Shown here piece by piece: positions 9,226 through 16,822 of a stretch of DNA of 64,000 nucleotides. Positions within the stretch are counted from its first letter, which is position 1; each line of letters opens with the position of its first letter. The notes under the pieces were generated by a model. That model did not search any database, was not told where the DNA came from, and saw only the letters and a list, made by a program, of their open reading frames with translations. Origin of the DNA: UBA1447 sp002329225 (GTDB taxonomy: Bacteria > Bacillota > Clostridia > Oscillospirales > Acutalibacteraceae); assembly GCA_050946835.1 (NCBI GenBank), contig JBMNVN010000002.1, forward strand, positions 316,764-380,763, given 5' to 3'. Both the position numbers and the translations under genes were made by a program.

Positions 9226-9284
9226 TGTGGGAGTTAAGTGTCATTGTAAAAGTTTAGTGTCATTGTGCTTTATACGCATAAAAG

Positions 9285-9325
9285 AACAGCCCTTACTACC
9301 TCTTGAGTAGTACGGGCTGTTTTGA
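9285..9325. terminator. Terminator hairpin, copy 2, at 3' end of nuclease gene
   Basis: AACAGCCC (9285-9292) pairs with GGGCTGTT (9314-9321). It sits directly after the stop of the reverse-strand gene at 9333 and has T-rich sequence on both sides, so it may work in both directions. Confidence 0.6.
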
Positions 9326-9332
9326 TAAATCA

Positions 9333-9926
9333 TTAAAACCAAGATTTTCTTTGTGCCTTTCTGCTGCCATTTAGAACTTTATCGATATCACTTAGAGTTT
9401 CGATTTTCAGAAGATGCTCAAAACCATAAAAGCCTGTTTTGGTACCTCTTCTTCGCAAGGCTGGTGGCAGAATCAGATCATCGTCTTGATAATTGTTAAG
9501 GACGTCAATTGTAGCCAGGTCACAAAGTATAATCGTATCCTCGGTACGCTTAATATTAATGAGTTCGGGTCTATGTGCCACCTTGTGTATTATAGGAAAC
9601 TTATTTAACTCTACAGTTTTAATACCCACATTGTAGCCAAGCATTCTCAAATCCGCCGTGTTGTAATCATTTGAATAGCCAATACTCCAATCAATAAAGG
9701 ATGTTCCAAATAAAATCTCCATCGCACGTTCGCCCATCATACCGGTAAAAAAGCGTTTATACTCTTGTCCGTGGTCTATCAAATGATGTGCTTCGACAGC
9801 TTTTCGCTCTATTACAGCACGTACAAAATCATCGATTTGGGTCAAATCTTGCTGCGTTAATTTTATATAAACCATATTGGGTTTACATTTCACAACTTCG
9901 TCAACAAAATTTCGCACTATTTTCAA
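9333..9926 (-). CDS. Probable type II restriction endonuclease-like protein, divergent from C5 methyltransferase
   Basis: A 197-residue protein. After GERAMEILFG (a helix with a conserved-looking Glu) comes TADLRMLGYNVGIKTVE, which has the spacing of a PD-(D/E)xK nuclease core: Asp, a hairpin, then a strand ending in x-x-K. The residue before I-K is Gly rather than the usual Glu/Asp, so the site is atypical. It is transcribed away from the DNA-cytosine methyltransferase at 10006, a common restriction-modification arrangement. The assignment rests on context and weak motif evidence; I do not recognise the recognition sequence. Confidence 0.55.
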   Translation of the reverse strand: MKIVRNFVDEVVKCKPNMVYIKLTQQDLTQIDDFVRAVIERKAVEAHHLIDHGQEYKRFFTGMMGERAMEILFGTSFIDWSIGYSNDYNTADLRMLGYNVGIKTVELNKFPIIHKVAHRPELINIKRTEDTIILCDLATIDVLNNYQDDDLILPPALRRRGTKTGFYGFEHLLKIETLSDIDKVLNGSRKAQRKSWF

Positions 9927-10005
9927 CTCCTTCTTTCCGGTTCATATTGACTTTTATAGCGCAGTGCGCTATAATAAATCAAAATTATATAACTTGGAGG
10001 CTTTT

Positions 10006-10989
10006 ATGATAGAGATCAAAGAGAAACTGCTTGAGGGCTATACTTTCATCGACCTGTTTGCTGGCTTGGGTGGATTCAGAATTTCCTTAGAATCGCTCGG
10101 TGCAAAGTGCGTTTACTCTAATGAATGGGATATTCCGGCACAAGAAGTTTACGCAGACAATTTTGGTGACACCCCTGAAGGCGACATCACACAGGTGGAT
10201 GAAACCACTATTCCCGATCACGATATCCTTTGTGCAGGTTTCCCTTGCCAGGCGTTCTCAATAAGTGGCAAACAACGCGGATTTGAAGACAGCCGTGGTA
10301 CATTGTTCTTTGATGTTGCCCGTATTGTGAAAGCAAAACAACCTCGAATTGTCTTTATGGAAAATGTTAAGAACTTCGCATCTCACGACAATGGCAGAAC
10401 CCTCCAGGTAGTTAAAGCAACTATGGAAGAGTTAGGATACACTTTTTTCCAGAGAGTGCTAAATGCTGTTGACTACGGTGTGCCTCAAAAAAGAGAAAGA
10501 ATTTACATGGTTTGCTTCCGCAACGATCTCGACATCACAGAGTTTAACTTTCCCAAGGCATTCAAACTTACTCGCCACGTTGAGGATTTCCTCCTCGACG
10601 ATGAAAGCCTCGTGAAACACCTTTATGTTGATCGACCCGATACCTATTACAATGGCGAAGCTGATGACACCTATAGTGACAAGTCCATTAGACTTGGAAT
10701 TGTGAACAAGGGCGGTCAAGGCGAGCGAATCTATAGCACCAAAGGTATTGCGATCACTCTTTCCGCATATGGCGGCGGCATATTCGCAAAAACCGGTGGC
10801 TATCTCATTAATGGTAAGCCTCGTAGACTTCATCCCAGAGAGTGTGCAAGAATTATGGGATATCCCGACAGCTATAAGATGGCTAAAAGTGCAAACCAAG
10901 CATACAAACAGTTTGGTAACTCTGTTGTAATAGATGTTCTCCAGTACATCGCCCAGGAGATTGGTCGTGCTGTTAAGGAGGAAAAATGA
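10006..10989 (+). CDS. DNA (cytosine-5-)-methyltransferase
   Basis: A 327-residue C5 methyltransferase with all main motifs in order: I FIDLFAGLGGFR, IV GFPCQAFS (catalytic Cys), VI MENVKNF, VIII QKRERIYMV, and X QFGNSVVIDV. The start at 10006 is chosen because TTGGAGG lies 5 bases before it and motif I follows at once; a longer in-frame start at 9877 would overlap the divergent gene. The variable region between VIII and IX is short, fitting a single-specificity enzyme. It overlaps the next gene by ATGA, implying coupled translation. Confidence 0.95.
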   Translation: MIEIKEKLLEGYTFIDLFAGLGGFRISLESLGAKCVYSNEWDIPAQEVYADNFGDTPEGDITQVDETTIPDHDILCAGFPCQAFSISGKQRGFEDSRGTLFFDVARIVKAKQPRIVFMENVKNFASHDNGRTLQVVKATMEELGYTFFQRVLNAVDYGVPQKRERIYMVCFRNDLDITEFNFPKAFKLTRHVEDFLLDDESLVKHLYVDRPDTYYNGEADDTYSDKSIRLGIVNKGGQGERIYSTKGIAITLSAYGGGIFAKTGGYLINGKPRRLHPRECARIMGYPDSYKMAKSANQAYKQFGNSVVIDVLQYIAQEIGRAVKEEK

Positions 10990-11288
10990 ACGAGGTTGAT
11001 TTCAGAGCATGGTTAAATAACAAAGGCTTATCACGAAAGGTGCAAGGCGACCTCGTTTCTCGCATCAAAAAAATCGAGCGAACCTGCGGAAATTGTGACA
11101 TTGATGCAGAATTCAACAAGGATCGTTGTGCTTTTCTTTTATCGCTATTCCGCAACAAAGGAATCAATGCCGACATGGAGAGGTTCGGTGAAACGAGCCT
11201 CCCCATCGGTAAGTATCACTTAAGTGCTTACAAATATGCGGTTCAGAAGTATGTTGATTACCGCGAGGTTACTTCAGCAAACGAATAA
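10986..11288 (+). CDS. Small restriction-modification-associated protein of unknown function
   Basis: A 100-residue protein whose ATG overlaps the methyltransferase stop (ATGA), so the two are co-translated. The N-terminal half (FRAWLNNKGLSRKVQGDL, then SRIKKIE) resembles the helical SAM-like core-binding fold seen at the front of tyrosine recombinases, but no catalytic domain follows. Its 3' end overlaps the opposing nuclease gene by 20 bases. A DNA-binding or regulatory role is only a guess. Confidence 0.6.
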   Translation: MNEVDFRAWLNNKGLSRKVQGDLVSRIKKIERTCGNCDIDAEFNKDRCAFLLSLFRNKGINADMERFGETSLPIGKYHLSAYKYAVQKYVDYREVTSANE

Positions 11289-12060
11289 AATCAGCGTCAG
11301 AAATGCTACCTCTTGTTGTTTTTAAGTCAATAGAGAAAATGACATTTGCATTAAATGTGTTCGACAGCTTACGGATTTCGTATTCACTTCCACGCTCAGA
11401 AAACATATACTCTGTACCATTAATGATGAAGCGGGTGTTATGAATATAGCGAGTTGAGGTGACGAACAATTTACTATCGTCAGTTCTCATACTGGTTACA
11501 CCGTAGCCACCATTTTGGATATGGCGACTTACCGCAGCAAGATTGCTCTTTCCAACTGAACTGGAACCGCTTCTCTTAATTCTGTATTTTGCAGTAACTG
11601 TAAAGAAATCCAAAAATCTATCAATGGGAACAATTGTGTAGTTGTTCGTAATGAAGTATTCGGCTCCTTTATTTTTGTAGGTGTGGACTATCCAACCTGC
11701 AAAGATAGAGGGGCCGTTTGGCATAATTATATCCTTGCCGAAAGTTCCTGCTTCTTTGAATTCTTCAAAAGAGGCATCCATGTGATCCATTATCATCCTT
11801 GCATAACGATTGACGGTTGTCGCATTCAATCTGCTATATTCAAAGGATCGAGTCGCAAGATTGGGTAGCAAAACAAACTGACCACACTGTGCAGGACAGT
11901 GCTTGACGTCCATATAAAATACTTTACCTGACTTGGTTTTCACCTTGATATCTGGAACAGTGGAATCACTACCACCCTCGTGAACAAAAGACGCATATGC
12001 ACCAAATTTACTGTTCAAATAGTCTGTGCAATCATACTCGAATTTTTCCCATACTGCCAT
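11269..12060 (-). CDS. Probable type II restriction endonuclease (PD-DxK)
   Basis: A 263-residue protein with a good PD-(D/E)xK core near residues 35-53: VPDIKVKTKSGKVFYMDVKH, i.e. Pro-Asp, a beta hairpin, then Asp-Val-Lys. The remainder is basic and rich in Ser/Asn, plausible for target recognition. It lies one base after the stop of a C5 methyltransferase on the same strand, with a controller-like HTH gene further upstream, giving the classic C-M-R order. Cleavage specificity cannot be read from sequence. Confidence 0.7.
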   Translation of the reverse strand: MAVWEKFEYDCTDYLNSKFGAYASFVHEGGSDSTVPDIKVKTKSGKVFYMDVKHCPAQCGQFVLLPNLATRSFEYSRLNATTVNRYARMIMDHMDASFEEFKEAGTFGKDIIMPNGPSIFAGWIVHTYKNKGAEYFITNNYTIVPIDRFLDFFTVTAKYRIKRSGSSSVGKSNLAAVSRHIQNGGYGVTSMRTDDSKLFVTSTRYIHNTRFIINGTEYMFSERGSEYEIRKLSNTFNANVIFSIDLKTTRGSISDADFIRLLK

Positions 12061-12061
12061 T

Positions 12062-13040
12062 TTACTTATCCTCCTTGTTTTCGATGTAGTGCTTTACAGC
12101 ATTTCCTATTTTCTTAATAACATTTACGGTCATAGCATTGCCTGCTTGCATAAGCAGATGACGGTCTGAAACAATGTCCTTAACTTTATCTGCATAATTT
12201 TTTGGGAAACCTTGCAACAGTAGTGCCTCGTAGCCTGTTAGCTGATAAATAACACCATCGTAAACATATAGAATTCCATCTCGTTGTGCCCGCAGGGTCG
12301 GAACTTTTCCTTCATAGATTCGCAAGTCGTTCATGCGGGTGTCTAATACCTTGCCATTCATAGCACGAAGATCGTCAACCGTATATTTGCCGTTATTAGT
12401 TGGATTTTTAAGATAATACCCAAGGATTTCCAGACGTTCTTCTGTCGCAGGAACTCTGTCGATTAAATACTCCTCAAGGTCTGGGGTTTCTTCTGTATCC
12501 GGCCACACAAAATCCTCGATTGTGTCAGTTAAATCTTTATGGACACCAACAAAATAAACACGCTGCCTCATTTGAGGAACTCCGTGTTCAAGACTTGTCA
12601 TAACCTTATATGTTGTGTGATAGCCAACACGGCTTAATTCGTCAAGAATGACGGAAAGAGTCTTTCCCTTATCGTGGGTGACTAACCCTTTAACATTTTC
12701 CAATAAAAAGCACGGTGGCTGACTCTCCTCCAAAATACGAGCTAAATGAAAGATGATTTGACCTCTGTCGTCTGAAAAACCATCTTTTCTTCCCATAACA
12801 GAGAAGGTTTGGCACGGAAAGCCCGCGATCAGCATATCGTACGGCGGTAACTCATCTGTTTTTATACGCTTAAGGTTTGCGTACTTTTTTTTCTTCGGAA
12901 ACATCAAACATTAACTGATAAGTAGTAACTGCCAACCTACTGGTGTCACAATAACCGATACTGTGCATACCGGCTTGCTCCAATCCAAGTCGCCCTCCGC
13001 CGATACCAGAACACAAATCTAAAAAACTATTTATTTGCAT
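12062..13040 (-). pseudogene. DNA (cytosine-5-)-methyltransferase with frameshift in an A8 run
   Basis: Two overlapping reverse-strand frames together make one complete C5 methyltransferase. The upstream frame starts at ATG 13040 (AGAGGAT upstream) and carries motif I, FLDLCSGIGGGRLGLEQAGM. The downstream frame has motif IV GFPCQTFS, VI LLENVKGL, VIII QMRQRVYFVG, and X GNAMTVNV. The frames change at a run of eight A on the coding strand (12885-12892 on the plus strand); seven A would restore one reading frame. This is either a real frameshift, phase variation by slippage, or a sequencing error. Without motif I the downstream part cannot bind AdoMet, so the gene is off as written. Confidence 0.85.
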
Positions 13041-13067
13041 GGATTCAATCCTCTCAATATATAATTT

Positions 13068-13274
13068 TTAATTCTCGTTAGTTACTTCCATAATATCCCC
13101 AACATCGACACTTAAGGCAGTGCACACCTTAACAATAACTTCCATGCTTACATATTCGTTTTTAGCCATTTTAGAAACAGAAGCAGGACTTATTTGTGCC
13201 ACTTGTTGAAGATCTTTTTTCTTCATGTTTTTGTCTATAAGCAACTTGAATAGCTTTTTATAAGAGATTGCCAT
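13068..13274 (-). CDS. XRE-family controller-like HTH protein
   Basis: A 68-residue Cro/C1-type helix-turn-helix protein. DLQQVAQISPASVSKMAKNE forms the HTH, and the tail (VKVCTALSVDVGDIMEV) is the usual fifth helix. Its size and its place upstream of a methyltransferase and nuclease match restriction-modification controller (C) proteins, which time expression of the nuclease. An inverted repeat overlaps its promoter (13302-13352), consistent with autoregulation. Confidence 0.8.
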   Translation of the reverse strand: MAISYKKLFKLLIDKNMKKKDLQQVAQISPASVSKMAKNEYVSMEVIVKVCTALSVDVGDIMEVTNEN

Positions 13275-13301
13275 TGTGTCACCTCCAATTTATATGTAAC
13301 T

Positions 13302-13352
13302 ATTATATACCAGAAACTTCACAAACACAACAGTTTACACTTGTTTGTGAAG
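13302..13352 (-). promoter_or_regulatory. Promoter of the HTH controller gene with overlapping inverted-repeat operator
   Basis: On the reverse strand, TTGTGT (13325-13330) and TATAAT (13302-13307) are 17 bases apart and lie just upstream of the controller's ribosome binding site. CTTCACAAAC (13317-13326) and GTTTGTGAAG (13343-13352) form a perfect 10-bp inverted repeat overlapping and flanking the -35 box, as expected for an autoregulated controller operator. Confidence 0.6.
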
Positions 13353-13373
13353 AAATTCTTCAAAAAGTTCAAA

Positions 13374-13420
13374 AAAAGAGCCGGATTAAGCATCAAACTT
13401 AATCCGGCTCTTTCTTTTTC
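13374..13420 (-). terminator. Strong intrinsic terminator
   Basis: AAAGAGCCGGATTAAG pairs with CTTAATCCGGCTCTTT (16-bp stem, 7-base loop), with T-rich sequence on both sides. It lies between the controller's upstream region and the 3' end of the reverse-strand NUDIX remnant. Confidence 0.8.
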
Positions 13421-13423
13421 TAT

Positions 13424-13821
13424 TTATTTCAGAACGGGTGATTCGCTTTCTCCAGCTTTATCAAAGTAAATTTCCGAATAATCATCGGTACAAAAAATAT
13501 TTAACATCATCTCTAAATGCCATAGCAGTTCTTTTTTCTTGAGTTCTTCTAACGGCATCCAGACAACCTCTCCCTCTAAGGAAGACGTGATAGTTCCAGA
13601 ATACTCATTGGTCTTGTAAAGAAAAACCACATACCGTGATCCGTCTGGCTGAACCCAGTCTTTTATACCACACAATTGAGGATTAGTGATGGTTAATCCG
13701 GTTTCCTCGTAAATTTTCTAATAACAGAGTCAACAAAAGCCTCTCGCGGTTCTACGTGTCCGCCGGGAAATATTAATCCAACACCCCCTGGCGTTACTTT
13801 CTTTTCGATTAACACATTACC
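13424..13821 (-). pseudogene. NUDIX hydrolase, body only: 5' end detached and one frameshift
   Basis: The reverse strand reads GNVLIEKKVTPGGVGL, then a Nudix box GGHVEPREAFVDSVIRK. A missing base in an A run then shifts frame, and the box continues as IYEETGL and LCGIKDWVQPDGSRYVVFLY to the stop at 13424. The expected N-terminus is absent here but is present on the other strand at 14292-14342. The box's usual R-E pair is R-K. NUDIX enzymes hydrolyse nucleoside diphosphate derivatives such as oxidised dGTP. This copy is clearly broken. Confidence 0.75.
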
Positions 13822-14144
13822 GTAGCAGAGCGTAAGAAAAATGTGTAAAGAGGCGGTGATTGATTGAAGCCACCGTAACGGCAATGTCGGGCTCTGTGGG
13901 GTTCGGTTAAACGACCCTGCGGAGCCGCGACGGCTGTGTGACCGACTATGGACGTGCTTTTGACAGACCTTATCATATTGTCTCAAGCGACATAATTGCA
14001 AATCACTTCAAAAAACCAAGACCAATCTTACATACTTTCAGCGACGGGGCGAAAAGCGGTTTGTATCGACATCGACCCGTGACTCTATCGTCCTTGGAGA
14101 GGGACATAAAAAACTACTACTTTATTATACGAGGTGACAATTAA
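13822..14144. other. Degenerate accessory DNA
   Basis: The plus strand holds a short open stretch (TDYGRAFDRPYHIV and on) that I do not recognise, ended by frameshifts. No ribosome binding site or complete gene is visible. This segment forms the left part of the interval whose inversion would rejoin the NUDIX gene. Confidence 0.4.
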
Positions 14145-14280
14145 ATGAAAGACAATTTATCAATATAGCTTCGATGACGAAAAGCATATTGCTCAAACAA
14201 GGGGCTATGCCACTGTCCGCGACATGAGCCATTACTTGATTGAAAATAGAATTGATGAGATAAGAAACTCCTTTGTTTAA
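14145..14280 (+). pseudogene. Small frameshifted ORF upstream of NUDIX 5' fragment
   Basis: GAGGTG and an ATG at 14145 are followed, after one extra base, by an open frame (KTIYQYSFDDEKHIAQ, ending NRIDEIRNSFV-stop at 14280). Reading ATG-AAG in place of ATG-AAAG would give about 45 continuous residues. The opening resembles small proteins of Clostridial conjugative elements, but I cannot name the family. It ends just before the ribosome binding site of the NUDIX 5' fragment, so the two were probably once co-transcribed. Confidence 0.4.
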
Positions 14281-14291
14281 GGATGGGTGAT

Positions 14292-14342
14292 ATGGAACGA
14301 CAAGAAAAAATTATTTTAACTAATATGTGCATGATATACGAT
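14292..14342 (+). pseudogene. 5' fragment of NUDIX hydrolase gene, opposite orientation to its body
   Basis: After AAGGATGGG the plus strand encodes MERQEKIILTNMCMIYD, the usual N-terminus of this NUDIX subfamily, and then loses similarity. The matching remainder begins at 13821 on the reverse strand. Inverting 13822-14342 would join ...MIYD to GNVLIEKK in frame. Confidence 0.5.
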
Positions 14343-14705
14343 GCACACCTCCTCATGTCCTTTAAGATGTTCCGGCGTGTAAGAAGCCGCCGATCCTCTG
14401 CTGCGCTTCATACCGCCTCACAGCAAAAAGCCACGGCAAGAGAATTAACTCCTGTCGTGGTTCTTATCATTGAAAGTATGTAAGATTAGGTGCGACGGTA
14501 ATTAGCGGAATCGAATAGCACTAGATATCATATTTTATATAAATGCGATACACCTATGCTCACTATTTCTGATTTGTTTTATTTGCTATAAAAGCGGTCC
14601 GTTGTCTAAAAGAGGCACCTAAAGCCACAGCCAAAAGGAAAATAATGCATTTCCATATTTTCGACACGCATATAAGCATGAATTGATTAAGGCATCGTTT
14701 TAGGC
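14343..14705. other. No supportable gene
   Basis: Short broken frames only. Nothing recognisable apart from the terminator that follows at 14706-14743. Confidence 0.4.
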
Positions 14706-14743
14706 GTAAAAAATGCCCTACAGCAAATTTGTTGTAGGGCATT
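14706..14743 (-). terminator. Intrinsic terminator after hsdR remnant
   Basis: AATGCCCTACA (14712-14722) pairs with TGTAGGGCATT (14733-14743). On the reverse strand the stem is followed by TTTTTT, placing it 20 bases after the hsdR remnant's stop. Confidence 0.8.
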
Positions 14744-14763
14744 CAATGTTACAGATACAAAAC

Positions 14764-15440
14764 TCAAACTTCCATGTTATCGGTCCACAACTCGCACTGC
14801 GTCATAACAGTTTGGACCGCGTCCTCCATCCCTTCAGGAGGGTACTTATGCTTCTTAAGCAACTTTTTAATTAGCATACGCATTCTCGCTCTTGCGGATT
14901 CTTTCTTTTGCCAGTCGATGGTACGATTCTTACGAAGGGTATCAGAAAGTTCTTTAGTTATAGCAATTAATTCATCGTTTTCATAAAAATCTTTTATTGC
15001 TTGCGGCTTGGTAAGCGCATCATAAAACGCAAGCTCATCAGCATTTAAGCCAAGCTCTTTTCCTTCATCTTTTGCTGCAGCAATCTGCTTTGCGAGCTTC
15101 ATCATTTCATCAATAACCTGCTCATTCGTAAGCATACCATTAAGATAGGCGTTCATTGTTCGCTACATTATCTCGCTGAACTTTTCGGATTTGACCACAT
15201 TGGTTCTGCGATAGATCTGAACCTGCTCAGCAATCAACTTTTTCAACAATTCAACTGCAAGGTTCTTTTCCTTCATTCTTGATACTTCCTCAAGAAACTT
15301 TGGATCGAAAAGCGAAAATTCAGAGTTTACATCAGAAAAAAGATTTATGACGCCGTCACTCTTAATACTTTGCTTCAAAAGCTCATTAATGCGTGCATTC
15401 ATTTCAGGTAATGAAATCTTGCGATTATTTCCTTTGTCGC
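14764..15440 (-). pseudogene. hsdR: Type I restriction enzyme HsdR, C-terminal remnant with in-frame TAG
   Basis: Two adjacent reverse-strand frames in the same phase are separated by a single TAG at 15160-15162. The first part (SLPEMNARINELL, then GVINLFSDV) and the second (MNAYLNGMLTNEQVI, FYDALTKPQ, RTIDWQKKESARARMRMLI) match the C-terminal helical domain of HsdR (DUF3387-type). The stop replaces an expected Gln (reads IM-stop-RTMNAY), consistent with CAG to TAG. The helicase and nuclease domains are missing: similarity begins near 15440, right at the end of the LRR gene. Non-functional relic of a type I system. Confidence 0.8.
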
Positions 15441-15442
15441 TA

Positions 15443-16819
15443 TTATTCCTCCTCTTTATCTCTCAAAAATCCCCTTCGGATACAATACTCATCCCAATCT
15501 TTTTTGTCTTTTTCGCAGAACACAGAATCGTTTTCCAGATACGTTTTAGCTGCAGTATCAACAAAAAAGTTGTTTTCGAACGGATCTGCTAACAGTCTCT
15601 TGATTGTTCTGAACGGAACTAAGATATGGGGTGCACGACAGGACCAATTGCCATTCAAAGCCACCCCTGTTGCAAAGGTATGTTTTTTGAACGACTTAAT
15701 ACCGTTTGGCATAGAAATGCTCTCCAATGCACCATCTAGATAAATCAAAGGGGTTCCTAATTTTACCGATCCGTCCAGTATTTGGACGTGCTTTAATTTT
15801 TCGCAGGAAGAAATTGCATAATTCCCAATTTCAACAACACCTGTCGGAAAAACAATTTCTTCTATGTCAGTGCACTGGAACACATAGCCGGACAGCACAA
15901 GCTGTGTTTTAGGAGTTTCAATTGTAATTGTTCCAAGACTTTTACAACTTTGGAAAGCTGCTTTTTCAATAATTTCTACACTGGCAGGAATAACAAGTTC
16001 TTCTAAAGCAGTTTCCTTAAATGCCGCCCCACCGATTTTCTTCAGATTCTGCGGAAACACCGCTTCGGACAACCTGGCACATTTCCAGAAGGCTTTTTCC
16101 TCAATAATCTCCAATGTTTCCGGGAAAATTATTTTTTGAAGTGTGGTATTTTTTTCAAATGCATTACATCCGATTGTTGTAACACCGTTCGGGATTGTTA
16201 CAATCTCATCTTTTCCGAGGTACTTTGTTAACGTGTTTCCTGCCAACACAAAATCATTATCGACTGTCTGAATAGCTTCTGTTCCTTCTTTTGTTAATTT
16301 TTTCTTTTTTACTTCAGAACTTGTTTTCTTTTTATCTTGAATAGGCACGCCATGTTTTACAAAATCATTCTCGCTGAAATACGGACGGTAGTCATAGCCT
16401 GTTTCACTTAAATATGTTTTTGCAATGGTTTTTCCATCCGCAAAAGCTTCAGAAATCATTTGCTTCATTTTTGCTGTTTGTTCTGCAGTCAGAGTCGGCA
16501 GATACAGGCTGGCTTTTTTGAGTATATTCGATAGTGTGTTAGCTTTTTTGTCGTCTCTTTCCTTCTGCTTATCCGTGCGGATATCGAAATCCTCACAACA
16601 GTCATATATATAATAATAGTTATCAAAAAAATCCATCGGGGTGACAACGGTAACCATATCAGTATGTACTTCAATTACTCCAACACACCGTTTGGAGTGA
16701 CCGAAATCTAGTCCTCCCAGCAGTTCGCTGATAAATTCAGACAGATCGTGACTTAAAATGCCAAAAGCCACAAAGCTGGAACTCGATGAATTGGTTACAA
16801 AGTCTGTTCGTATTTTCAT
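15443..16819 (-). CDS. Leucine-rich-repeat (BspA-type) protein with Ser-rich N-terminal motif
   Basis: A 458-residue protein. It opens with MKIRTDFVTNSSSSSFV, a Ser-run start that I recall from assorted Clostridial proteins of unknown function. Residues about 20-170 are not recognisable. About 190-420 are LRR_5/BspA repeats of the type VTTIGCNAFEKNTTLQKIIF. There is no Sec signal peptide, unlike most BspA surface proteins. Its ATG follows the radical SAM stop by 3 bases, and the ribosome binding site GGAGGAA lies in the end of that gene, so expression is coupled. It may be a substrate or partner of that enzyme; this is inference. Confidence 0.8.
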   Translation of the reverse strand: MKIRTDFVTNSSSSSFVAFGILSHDLSEFISELLGGLDFGHSKRCVGVIEVHTDMVTVVTPMDFFDNYYYIYDCCEDFDIRTDKQKERDDKKANTLSNILKKASLYLPTLTAEQTAKMKQMISEAFADGKTIAKTYLSETGYDYRPYFSENDFVKHGVPIQDKKKTSSEVKKKKLTKEGTEAIQTVDNDFVLAGNTLTKYLGKDEIVTIPNGVTTIGCNAFEKNTTLQKIIFPETLEIIEEKAFWKCARLSEAVFPQNLKKIGGAAFKETALEELVIPASVEIIEKAAFQSCKSLGTITIETPKTQLVLSGYVFQCTDIEEIVFPTGVVEIGNYAISSCEKLKHVQILDGSVKLGTPLIYLDGALESISMPNGIKSFKKHTFATGVALNGNWSCRAPHILVPFRTIKRLLADPFENNFFVDTAAKTYLENDSVFCEKDKKDWDEYCIRRGFLRDKEEE

Positions 16820-16822
16820 AAA

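Larger units (their letters stand above)
8694..9267. repeat. Arrays of TTTCATTGT / GTGTCATTGT short repeats, IS-end-like
   Basis: Copies of TTTCATTGT occur at 8694, 8799, 8820 and 8839, with a variant TTTCAGTGT at 8860 and an inverted copy at 8772-8780. A second block uses the variant GTCATTGT near 9222, 9240 and 9259, with an inverted ACAATGACAC near 9193. Multiple short terminal repeats in both orientations are typical of IS21-like element ends. No intact istA/istB gene lies between them, so this would be a residual end or an internally deleted copy. The element family is an inference. Confidence 0.5.
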
